A DNA stretch of 5,610 nucleotides. Origin: Pseudomonas sp. GTDB lineage: Bacteria; Pseudomonadota; Gammaproteobacteria; Pseudomonadales; Pseudomonadaceae. Every line of letters starts with the position of its first letter. Position 1 is the first letter of the stretch. The stretch covers positions 1 to 5,610 of the forward strand of contig JAURXE010000166.1 of NCBI GenBank assembly GCA_030654635.1, written 5' to 3'. The position numbers and the translations under genes were made by a program. The notes under the pieces were generated by a model. That model worked only from the letters and a program-made list of their open reading frames with translations. It ran no database searches and was not told the origin of the DNA. This document shows, one piece after another, positions 1-5,610 of the stretch.

Positions 1-858
1 CACCCGATGGATGTCATGCGCACCGGCGTTTCCGTGCTGGGCTGCCTGTCGCCGGAGAAAGACGATCACAATCACCCGGGCGCTCGTGACATCGCTGACA
101 AGCTGATGGCCGCTCAGGGCTCAATGCTGTTGTATTGGTACCACTTCAGCCACAACGGCAAACGTATCGACGTGGAAACCGACGACGACACCATCGGTGG
201 TCACTTTCTGCATCTGCTGCACGGTGAAGCGCCGAGTGAAAGCTGGGTGCGCGCCATGCACGTTTCGCTGATTCTCTATGCTGAGCATGAGTTCAACGCG
301 TCTACCTTTGCGGCGCGCGTGGTGGCCGGCACCGGCTCCGATATGTTTTCCGCTATCTGCGGTGGCATAGGCGCGCTGCGTGGCCCCAAACATGGCGGCG
401 CCAATGAAGTGGCCTTCGAGATCCAGAAGCGTTACGACAACCCGGATGAGGCTGAAGCCGATATCCGTGCCCGTGTCGAGAAGAAGGAAGTGGTGATCGG
501 CTTCGGCCATCCGGTCTACACCGTTGCCGACCCGCGTAATAAGGTGATCAAGGAAGTGGCCCGTCAGCTCAGCGCCGAGCAGTCCAACAGTAAGATGTTC
601 GACATTGCCGAGCGACTGGAGTCGGTGATGGCGGACATCAAAAAGATGTTCCCCAACCTCGACTGGTTCAGCGCCGTCAGCTACCACATGATGGGTGTGC
701 CGACCGCCATGTTCACGCCGCTGTTCGTGATCGCCCGCACCTCGGGCTGGTCATCCCACGTCATCGAACAGCGCATCGACGGCAAGATCATCCGCCCGAG
801 CGCCAACTATGTCGGCCCTGAGGACCTGACCTTCTTGCCACTCAAGGAGCGCCCATAA
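1..858 (+). CDS. prpC: 2-methylcitrate synthase PrpC, C-terminal 285 residues (5' truncated by window edge)
   Basis: PrpC belongs to the citrate synthase family and condenses propionyl-CoA with oxaloacetate to give 2-methylcitrate, the entry step of the cytoplasmic methylcitrate cycle. The reading frame is open from base 1, so the ATG at base 7 is internal and the true start lies upstream. Full-length family members have about 375-390 residues, so roughly 90-104 are missing. Three catalytic residues are visible: His in GPKHGGAN (391-393), His in GFGHPVY (508-510) and Asp in LDWFSAV (661-663). Their spacing of 39 and 51 residues equals that recalled for His235, His274 and Asp325 of Salmonella PrpC. 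The [14 protein letters not shown] segment near the C-terminus carries the usual substrate-binding arginines. PrpC rather than housekeeping citrate synthase is favoured by overall sequence resemblance to PrpC and by the acnD-prpF neighbours. It ends with TAA two bases before acnD, and its last codons contain the acnD ribosome-binding site. Confidence 0.96.
   Translation, partial: HPMDVMRTGVSVLGCLSPEKDDHNHPGARDIADKLMAAQGSMLLYWYHFSHNGKRIDVETDDDTIGGHFLHLLHGEAPSESWVRAMHVSLILYAEHEFNASTFAARVVAGTGSDMFSAICGGIGALRGPKHGGANEVAFEIQKRYDNPDEAEADIRARVEKKEVVIGFGHPVYTVADPRNKVIKEVARQLSAEQSNSKMFDIAERLESVMADIKKMFPNLDWFSAVSYHMMGVPTAMFTPLFVIARTSGWSSHVIEQRIDGKIIRPSANYVGPEDLTFLPLKERP
844..849 (+). promoter_or_regulatory. 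Ribosome-binding site of acnD, embedded in the end of prpC
   Basis: AAGGAG lies in the last codons of prpC, 11 bases before the ATG at 861. This is a strong match with a slightly long spacer. Because ribosomes finishing prpC pass over it and the genes are only two bases apart, translational coupling is likely. It supports the ATG at 861 over the ATGs at 870 and 873. The 873 start would give the MNTQYRK beginning common in the family, but it has no good Shine-Dalgarno at normal distance. Confidence 0.7.
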
Positions 859-860
859 CC

Positions 861-3464
861 ATGAGCAGCATGATGAATACGCAATACCGTAAGAACCTGC
901 CCGGCAGCGTGCTGGACTACTTCGACACCACGGAGGCGATCGATGCCATCGCCCCCGGCGCTTACGCCAAGCTGCCATACACGTCTCGTGTGCTGGCTGA
1001 GCAGTTGGTGCGCCGCTGTGATCCGGCGAGCTTGAGCGATTCGCTCAAGCAGCTGATCGAGCGTAAACAGGACCTCGATTTTCCCTGGTATCCGGCTCGC
1101 GTGGTTTGCCACGACATCCTCGGCCAGACCGCACTGGTCGACTTGGCCGGCCTGCGTGATGCGATTGCCGAGCAGGGCGGCGACCCGTCCAAGGTCAATC
1201 CGGTAGTACCGACCCAGCTGATCGTCGATCACTCGCTGGCCGTTGAGTGCGGTGGTTTTGATCCGGATGCGTTCGCCAAGAACCGCGCCATCGAGGACCG
1301 TCGTAACGAAGACCGTTTCCACTTTATCGAGTGGACCAAGACCGCGTTCAAGAACGTCGACGTAATCCCGGCCGGTAACGGCATCATGCACCAGATCAAT
1401 CTGGAGAAAATGTCGCCGGTTATTCAGGCCCGTGACGGCGTGGCTTTTCCGGATACCTGTGTGGGTACCGACAGCCACACCCCGCATGTGGATGCGCTGG
1501 GCGTAATCGCCGTTGGCGTTGGCGGTCTGGAAGCGGAAACGGTAATGCTCGGCCGCGCCTCGATGATGCGTCTGCCGGATATCGTCGGTGTCGAGCTGAC
1601 GGGCAAGCGCCAGCCCGGCATTACCGCCACCGATATTGTCTTGGAACTGACTGCATTTCTGCGCAAGCAGCGCGTCGTGGGTGCCTGGCTGGAGTTCTTC
1701 GGCGAAGGTGCGGCCAGCCTGACCATTGGCGACCGTGCAACCATCTCCAACATGACTCCAGAGTACGGCGCCACTGCCGGCCTGTTTTATATCGATGAAC
1801 AAACCATCGACTATCTCAAGCTCACCGGCCGTGAAGCACAGCAGGTGGCACTGGTAGAGAATTACGCCAAGACCGCCGGTCTGTGGGCCGATACGCTCAA
1901 GCAGGCCGAGTACGAGCGGGTGCTGAGTTTTGATCTGTCCACGGTTGGCCGCAACATGGCTGGCCCGTCCAATCCCCATGCGTTGTTGGCCACCCGTGAT
2001 CTGGCTGCCAAAGGCGTTTCTGGAGCTTGGACCGAGACGCCCGGTGAAATGCCGGATGGCGCGGTAATCATTGCCGCCATCACCAGTTGCACCAATACCA
2101 GTAACCCGCGCAACGTGGTGGCTGCCGCGCTGCTCGCGCGTAACGCCAACAAACTTGGCCTGCTGCGCAAACCTTGGGTCAAGACTTCCTTCGCGCCGGG
2201 TTCAAAGGTGGCCGAGCTGTACCTGAAAGACGCCGGGCTACTGACGGAGCTGGAACAGCTCGGTTTCGGCATCGTCGGTTTTGCCTGCACCACCTGCAAT
2301 GGCATGAGCGGTGCGCTGGATCCAGTCATCCAACAAGAAATCATCGCGCGTGACCTGTACGCCACTGCTGTGTTGTCGGGCAACCGCAACTTCGACGGAC
2401 GCATCCATCCGTATGCCAAGCAGGCGTTCCTCGCGTCGCCGCCGCTGGTGGTGGCTTATGCGATTGCCGGCACCATCCGCTTCGATATCGAACAGGACGT
2501 GCTGGGCGTGGTCGATGGCCGCGAAATCCGCCTGAAGGACATCTGGCCGTCTGATGAAGAAATCGATGCCATCGTCAAAGAAAGCGTCAAGCCGGAACAG
2601 TTCCGCGCAATCTACATTCCCATGTTCGATCTGGGCACCATTGAAGAGTCCAAAAGCCCGCTGTATGACTGGCGTGAGATGAGCACCTATATCCGCCGTC
2701 CGCCGTATTGGGAAGGTGCGCTGGCCGGTGAGCGTGCGCTGAAGGGCATGCGCCCGCTGGCGGTGCTGCCGGATAACATCACCACCGATCACTTGTCGCC
2801 GTCCAACGCCATCATGCTGAACAGCGCCGCCGGTGAGTACTTGCACAAAATGGGCTTGCCGGAAGAGGACTTCAACTCCTACGCGACTCATAGGGGTGAC
2901 CATTTGACCGCGCAACGTGCCACCTTCGCCAACCCGCAGCTGGTCAACGAGATGGCGGTGGTCGATGGCAAAGTGCAGAAAGGTTCGCTGACCCGCATCG
3001 AGCCGGAAGGCAAGGTCACGCGCATGTGGGAAGCCATCGAAACCTATATGGAGCGTAAGCAGCCGCTGATCATCGTCGCCGGCGCCGATTACGGTCAGGG
3101 TTCGTCCCGCGACTGGGCGGCCAAGGGCGTACGTTTGGCCGGTGTCGAGGTGATTGCCGCGGAGGGTTTTGAGCGCATTCACCGTACCAACCTGGTGGGT
3201 ATGGGCGTGTTGCCACTGGAGTTTCAGCCCGGCACCAATCGCCACACGCTGGCGATCGACGGCACAGAAGTCTATGACGTGATTGGTGAGCGCACCCCAC
3301 GCGCGACCATGACGCTGGTCATCACCCGCAAGAGCGGTGAGCGTCTCGAAGTGCCGATGATCTGCCGTCTGGACAGCGATGAAGAAGTGTTGATCTACGA
3401 GGCTGGCGGTGTGTTGCAGCGCTTCGCTCATGACTTCCTTGAAGCGACCGTGGCGACTCACTGA
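861..3464 (+). CDS. acnD: Fe-S dependent 2-methylcitrate dehydratase AcnD
   Basis: AcnD is a cytoplasmic aconitase-family enzyme that dehydrates 2-methylcitrate to 2-methylaconitate and works together with PrpF in place of the cofactor-free dehydratase PrpD. The product has 867 residues, normal for the family. Residues of roughly 60-560 form the aconitase core, with the Asp204-Ser205-His206 signature. The three [4Fe-4S] ligands are Cys410 (SCTNTSNP), Cys476 and Cys479 (CTTCNG); their spacing of 66 and 3 matches E. coli AcnA. A linker leads to the C-terminal swivel domain, which starts near DNITTDHLSPSNA (Asp638 onward) and carries YGQGSSRDWAAKG with Ser748, Ser749 and Arg750. The substrate loop around residues 677-691 reads HRGDHLTAQRATFAN. 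It resembles AcnD proteins and differs from the RGNHEVMMRGTFAN type of AcnA. The start at 861 is chosen for its AAGGAG; translation from 873 (Met5) would remove four residues. Paralogous AcnA is the alternative, but the loop and the prpC/prpF context argue against it. Confidence 0.96.
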   Translation: MSSMMNTQYRKNLPGSVLDYFDTTEAIDAIAPGAYAKLPYTSRVLAEQLVRRCDPASLSDSLKQLIERKQDLDFPWYPARVVCHDILGQTALVDLAGLRDAIAEQGGDPSKVNPVVPTQLIVDHSLAVECGGFDPDAFAKNRAIEDRRNEDRFHFIEWTKTAFKNVDVIPAGNGIMHQINLEKMSPVIQARDGVAFPDTCVGTDSHTPHVDALGVIAVGVGGLEAETVMLGRASMMRLPDIVGVELTGKRQPGITATDIVLELTAFLRKQRVVGAWLEFFGEGAASLTIGDRATISNMTPEYGATAGLFYIDEQTIDYLKLTGREAQQVALVENYAKTAGLWADTLKQAEYERVLSFDLSTVGRNMAGPSNPHALLATRDLAAKGVSGAWTETPGEMPDGAVIIAAITSCTNTSNPRNVVAAALLARNANKLGLLRKPWVKTSFAPGSKVAELYLKDAGLLTELEQLGFGIVGFACTTCNGMSGALDPVIQQEIIARDLYATAVLSGNRNFDGRIHPYAKQAFLASPPLVVAYAIAGTIRFDIEQDVLGVVDGREIRLKDIWPSDEEIDAIVKESVKPEQFRAIYIPMFDLGTIEESKSPLYDWREMSTYIRRPPYWEGALAGERALKGMRPLAVLPDNITTDHLSPSNAIMLNSAAGEYLHKMGLPEEDFNSYATHRGDHLTAQRATFANPQLVNEMAVVDGKVQKGSLTRIEPEGKVTRMWEAIETYMERKQPLIIVAGADYGQGSSRDWAAKGVRLAGVEVIAAEGFERIHRTNLVGMGVLPLEFQPGTNRHTLAIDGTEVYDVIGERTPRATMTLVITRKSGERLEVPMICRLDSDEEVLIYEAGGVLQRFAHDFLEATVATH
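1030..1050. repeat. 21-bp near-perfect palindrome inside acnD
   Basis: Two 10-base arms (GCTTGAGCGA at 1030-1039 and TCGCTCAAGC at 1041-1050) are exact reverse complements around a single T at 1040. In RNA this could fold as a 9-bp stem with an ATT loop. It lies about 170 bases into acnD and encodes part of ASLSDSLKQ, an ordinary helix-like segment. It could be a protein-binding dyad, an mRNA hairpin, or chance; nothing in the window decides. Confidence 0.4.
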
Positions 3465-3472
3465 TGCAGCGC

Positions 3473-3509
3473 ACTCAGGCGCTAGGGCAACCTGGCGCCT
3501 GAGTCTTTT
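3473..3509 (+). terminator. Intra-operon hairpin between acnD and prpF (terminator-like, possibly partial attenuator or mRNA 3' stabiliser)
   Basis: The arm at 3473-3486 pairs with 3491-3504 over 14 bp. The outer 10 bp (ACTCAGGCGC with GCGCCTGAGT) are perfect, then come a T-G wobble, an A-T and two G-C pairs, closing on a GCAA tetraloop of the stable GNRA class. CTTTTG follows the stem, giving a run of only four T. The structure begins eight bases after the acnD stop and ends 28 bases before the prpF start. Only the plus strand has a T run after the stem. The stem is terminator grade but the U tract is weak. I infer incomplete termination or protection of the prpC-acnD transcript end rather than a full stop, because no convincing prpF promoter is visible after it. 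Confidence 0.65.
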
Positions 3510-3526
3510 GCGGGTAGTTCTATTCA

Positions 3527-3534
3527 GAGAAAGG
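3527..3534 (+). promoter_or_regulatory. Ribosome-binding site of prpF
   Basis: The purine-rich GAGAAAGG ends three bases before the ATG at 3538. The GAGA part sits at a more usual distance than the final AGG. It selects 3538 as the start over in-frame upstream ATGs (for example 3409), which lie inside the acnD coding region and would force translation through the hairpin. Confidence 0.6.
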
Positions 3535-3537
3535 TTT

Positions 3538-4725
3538 ATGAGCCAGGTTCCCCAGATCAAAATTGCCGCCACCTATATGCGTGGCGGCACCAGTAAAGGC
3601 GTGTTTTTCCGCCTGCAGGATTTGCCCGAGGCCGCACAGGTGCCGGGAGCGGCGCGGGACAAATTGTTTATGCGGGTGATCGGCAGTCCCGATGCCTATG
3701 GCGCGCATATCGACGGCATGGGCGGCGCCACCTCCAGCACCAGTAAGTGCGTGATCCTGTCCAAGAGCAGCGTGCCTGAGCATGACGTGGACTACCTCTA
3801 CGGCCAGGTCTCGATCGATAAGGCTTTTGTCGACTGGTCCGGCAATTGCGGCAATCTGTCGACCGCCGCCGGGGCGTTTGCGCTCCATGCAGGCTTGGTC
3901 GATCCGGCCCGCATTCCTTCGAGCGGCACCTGTGTGGTGCGTATCTGGCAGGCCAATATCGGCAAGACCATCATCGCTCATGTGCCCGTCACTAACGGAC
4001 AGGTGCAGGAAACCGGCGACTTCGAGCTGGATGGGGTGACCTTTCCTGCGGCTGAGATCGTGCTGGAGTTCATCGCTCCTTCCGATGACTCGGACGAGGG
4101 CGGTTCGATGTTCCCTACCGGCAACCTGGTCGACGATCTTGAGGTGCCCGGCATCGGCACGCTCAAGGCCACCATGATTACGGCCGGCATCCCAACCGTG
4201 TTCGTCAACGCCGAAGACATCGGCTACACAGGCACCGAATTGCGCGAGGCGATCAACACTGACGCCAAAGCGCTGGAGAAGTTCGAGCAGATCCGCATCG
4301 CCGGGGCTTTGCGCATGGGGCTGATCAAGACGCCGGAAGAGGCGGCCCAGCGTCAGCACACGCCGAAAATCGCCTTTGTCGCCAAGCCTAAGGATTACGT
4401 TGCTTCCAGCGGCAAGCTGATCGCCGCTGGCGAGGTCGATCTATTGGTGCGTGCGTTGTCCATGGGCAAACTGCATCACGCGATGATGGGTACGGCGGCT
4501 GTGGCCATAGGTACTGCCGCGGCCATTCCGGGTACTTTGGTGAGTCTTGCAGCGGGCGGTGCTGCTCGTAGCGCCGTGCGTTTCGGTCATCCGTCTGGCA
4601 CCTTGCGCGTCGGCGCCGAAGCGACTCAGGTCAACGGCGAGTGGACGGTGACCAAGGCCATCATGAGTCGCAGCGCGCGGATACTGATGGAAGGCTGGGT
4701 GCGCGTGCCGGGTGATGCGTTCTAA
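3538..4725 (+). CDS. prpF: 2-methylaconitate cis-trans isomerase PrpF
   Basis: PrpF is a cytoplasmic, cofactor-free isomerase of the diaminopimelate-epimerase-like fold. It converts the 2-methylaconitate made by AcnD into the cis isomer that an aconitase can hydrate, so it is required when AcnD rather than PrpD does the dehydration. The protein has 395 residues, the usual length. The N-terminus shows the conserved MRGGTSKGVFF (residues 14-24). Lys70 in STSKCV and Cys104 in SGNCGNLS correspond to Lys73 and Cys107 of Shewanella PrpF, with the same spacing of 34 and a three-residue offset. The two-lobed fold is suggested by the paired glycine-rich segments: GGATSSTSK in the first half, and MGKLHHAMMGTAAVA with HPSGTLRVGA in the second. 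The start at 3538 is chosen for its ribosome-binding site and the family N-terminus. It is last in the operon and is followed at once by a terminator. Confidence 0.96.
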   Translation: MSQVPQIKIAATYMRGGTSKGVFFRLQDLPEAAQVPGAARDKLFMRVIGSPDAYGAHIDGMGGATSSTSKCVILSKSSVPEHDVDYLYGQVSIDKAFVDWSGNCGNLSTAAGAFALHAGLVDPARIPSSGTCVVRIWQANIGKTIIAHVPVTNGQVQETGDFELDGVTFPAAEIVLEFIAPSDDSDEGGSMFPTGNLVDDLEVPGIGTLKATMITAGIPTVFVNAEDIGYTGTELREAINTDAKALEKFEQIRIAGALRMGLIKTPEEAAQRQHTPKIAFVAKPKDYVASSGKLIAAGEVDLLVRALSMGKLHHAMMGTAAVAIGTAAAIPGTLVSLAAGGAARSAVRFGHPSGTLRVGAEATQVNGEWTVTKAIMSRSARILMEGWVRVPGDAF

Positions 4726-4729
4726 ACGA

Positions 4730-4754
4730 AAAAGCCCGCGAGTTGCGGGCTTTT
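4730..4754. terminator. Bidirectional intrinsic terminator between prpF and ppsR
   Basis: The arm AAAAGCCCGC (4730-4739) pairs with GCGGGCTTTT (4745-4754) around the loop GAGTT. It starts four bases after the prpF stop codon, and the T run is part of the right arm. Read from the minus strand, the A run at 4729-4733 becomes the T run, so the same hairpin can end ppsR transcription, whose stop codon is 25 bases to the right. A GC-rich stem with A/T flanks is the classic shared terminator of convergent genes. Confidence 0.9.
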
Positions 4755-4779
4755 CACAGGGTATTGCAGCGCTGTGAGA

Positions 4780-5598
4780 TTACTTCAGGCGCCGCTCAAC
4801 ACCTTTTTCCACCAGGATTTTGGCGGAAATTTCTTCCACCGAAAAATGCGTGGAGTTGATGTGCGGGATGTTCTCGCGGCGAAACAGGTTTTCCACTTCG
4901 CGCACTTCAAATTCGCACTGGGCAAAGCTGGCGTAGCGGCTGTTGGGTTTGCGCTCGTTGCGAATCGCGGTTAGGCGGTCGGGATCGATGGTCAAGCCGA
5001 ACAGCTTGTGTTTGAACGCTTTAAGGGCGGCGGGCAGTTGCAGGTGCTCCATGTCATCTTCGGTCAGCGGGTAGTTCGCCGCGCGGATGCCATATTGCAA
5101 GGCCATGTATAAACAGGTTGGGGTTTTGCCGCAGCGCGAGACGCCCACCAGAATCAAGTCGGCCTTGTTGTAGTAGTGGGTGCGGGCGCCGTCGTCGTTA
5201 TCCAGGGCAAAGTTAACCGCGTCGATACGCTCCATATAGTTGGAGTTGGAGTTAATCGAGTGGGATTTACCGACCGAATAGGAGGAGTGCGAAGTTAACT
5301 CTTGCTCCAGTGGAGCTAAAAAACTGGAGAAGATATCGATCATAAAGCCGTTGGATTCGGCCAGGATATCGCGAATATCTTGATTGACTACGGTGTCAAA
5401 GATAATCGGCCGAGCCCCGTCGTTGACGGCGGCAGCGTTGATTTGCTGTACCATGGCGCGAGCTTTTTCAACACTGTCGATGTAGGGGCGTGTGAGCTTG
5501 CTGAAAGTAATATTTTCAAATTGGGCCAGTAGACTCTGACCGAGTGCTTCGGCTGTTATGCCGGTACCATCGGAGATGAAAAAAGCAGATCGTTTCAT
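4780..5598 (-). CDS. ppsR: Phosphoenolpyruvate synthase regulatory protein PpsR (bifunctional kinase/pyrophosphorylase)
   Basis: PpsR (DUF299 family) controls PEP synthase. It inactivates it by ADP-dependent phosphorylation of an active-site threonine and reactivates it by phosphate-dependent removal of that group. It therefore governs pyruvate-to-PEP flux in the cytoplasm. The protein has 272 residues, normal for the family. The N-terminus [20 protein letters not shown] is the conserved family opening, and a P-loop-like nucleotide site GVSRCGKT occupies residues 152-159 with Lys158. Further family blocks are [11 protein letters not shown] (about 105-115), [11 protein letters not shown] (172-182), [20 protein letters not shown] (205-223) and the C-terminal [19 protein letters not shown]. 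The ATG at 5596-5598 is chosen because the family begins MKR. An in-frame TTG at 5605-5607 would add only three residues. Just 12 upstream bases are visible and none is a clear Shine-Dalgarno. In pseudomonads ppsR usually lies divergent to ppsA, so ppsA is expected beyond the right edge (inference). Confidence 0.96.
   Translation of the reverse strand: MKRSAFFISDGTGITAEALGQSLLAQFENITFSKLTRPYIDSVEKARAMVQQINAAAVNDGARPIIFDTVVNQDIRDILAESNGFMIDIFSSFLAPLEQELTSHSSYSVGKSHSINSNSNYMERIDAVNFALDNDDGARTHYYNKADLILVGVSRCGKTPTCLYMALQYGIRAANYPLTEDDMEHLQLPAALKAFKHKLFGLTIDPDRLTAIRNERKPNSRYASFAQCEFEVREVENLFRRENIPHINSTHFSVEEISAKILVEKGVERRLK
5239..5253. repeat. Short in-frame hexanucleotide repeat in ppsR
   Basis: The plus strand carries two and a half copies of GTTGGA, which on the coding strand encodes Asn-Ser-Asn-Ser-Asn at PpsR residues 116-120, just after the conserved GKSHSI block. 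A gain or loss of one unit would add or remove an Asn-Ser pair without a frameshift. It is short and may only reflect low complexity of a surface loop. Confidence 0.35.
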
Positions 5599-5610
5599 TT
5601 GCGCCAAAGG

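Noticed and set aside
121..687. 188-codon open frame on the minus strand opposite prpC
   Set aside because: It sits entirely opposite conserved prpC codons, including all three catalytic positions, and shows no domain.
807..1979. 390-codon open frame on the minus strand across the prpC end and acnD
   Set aside because: It lies opposite well-conserved prpC and acnD codons. The translation is rich in His, Arg, Gln and Gly, as expected for the shadow of a G/C-ending gene, and contains no motif I recognise.
3473..3504. Iron-responsive-element-like hairpin, considered because it adjoins an aconitase-family gene
   Set aside because: The loop is GCAA with a continuous stem. There is no CAGUGN loop and no bulged C, so the resemblance does not hold.
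3409..3537. Possible 43-residue N-terminal extension of prpF
   Set aside because: It would overlap the acnD end in another frame and run through the hairpin. The ATG at 3538 has a ribosome-binding site and gives the family N-terminus.
3465..3537. Separate promoter for prpF in the acnD-prpF gap
   Set aside because: TTGCGG at 3508-3513 and TATTCA at 3521-3526 look promoter-like but are only 7 bases apart, far from the usual 16-18.
2238..3572. 444-codon open frame on the minus strand opposite the acnD C-terminal half
   Set aside because: It is a codon-bias shadow: it spans the acnD swivel domain, the intergenic hairpin and the prpF start, with no recognisable domain.
3520..4359. 279-codon open frame on the minus strand opposite prpF
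   Set aside because: It is the shadow of prpF, whose catalytic Lys and Cys and full family length are clear on the plus strand.
4767..4774. CAGCGCTG palindrome just after the ppsR stop
   Set aside because: Eight bases with no extension are expected by chance, and no T run follows in either direction.
4774..4974. 66-codon open frame on the plus strand opposite the ppsR end
   Set aside because: It is antisense to the conserved C-terminal block of ppsR and has no ribosome-binding site after the terminator.
5599..5607. TTG start for ppsR, three residues upstream of the ATG
   Set aside because: The family begins MKR, which matches the ATG at 5596-5598, and the extension adds nothing conserved.

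Overview
The window reads as ordinary chromosome from a gammaproteobacterium, most likely Pseudomonadaceae or a close relative. The gene set (prpC-acnD-prpF plus ppsR), the protein sequences and the fairly GC-rich, G/C-ending codons all point that way. Genus is not resolved by inspection. I see no mobile element, CRISPR array, RNA gene or defence gene.

Layout: bases 1-858 (+) hold the C-terminal three quarters of 2-methylcitrate synthase PrpC, cut by the left edge. Two bases later, 861-3464 (+) encode AcnD, the Fe-S dependent 2-methylcitrate dehydratase. A 73-base gap (3465-3537) holds a strong 14-bp hairpin with a GCAA loop and a short T run. Then 3538-4725 (+) encode PrpF, the 2-methylaconitate isomerase. 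A compact hairpin with A and T tracts on its flanks (4730-4754) closes the operon. It also serves the convergent gene at 4780-5598 (-), the PEP synthase regulatory protein PpsR, which is complete and starts 12 bases from the right edge.

How the genes work together: PrpC condenses propionyl-CoA with oxaloacetate to 2-methylcitrate. AcnD dehydrates it to a 2-methylaconitate isomer, and PrpF converts that into the cis form, which an aconitase rehydrates to 2-methylisocitrate. PrpB (not in the window, expected upstream of prpC) would cleave this to succinate and pyruvate. PpsR controls PEP synthase, which turns pyruvate into PEP for gluconeogenesis. The propionate pathway and the control point for using its pyruvate therefore sit tail to tail. 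No prpD follows prpF directly, which fits the AcnD/PrpF pair carrying the dehydration step.

I found no previously undescribed system. The points most worth a second look are the intra-operon hairpin between acnD and prpF, the terminator at the position where some relatives have prpD, and a near-perfect 21-bp palindrome inside acnD.
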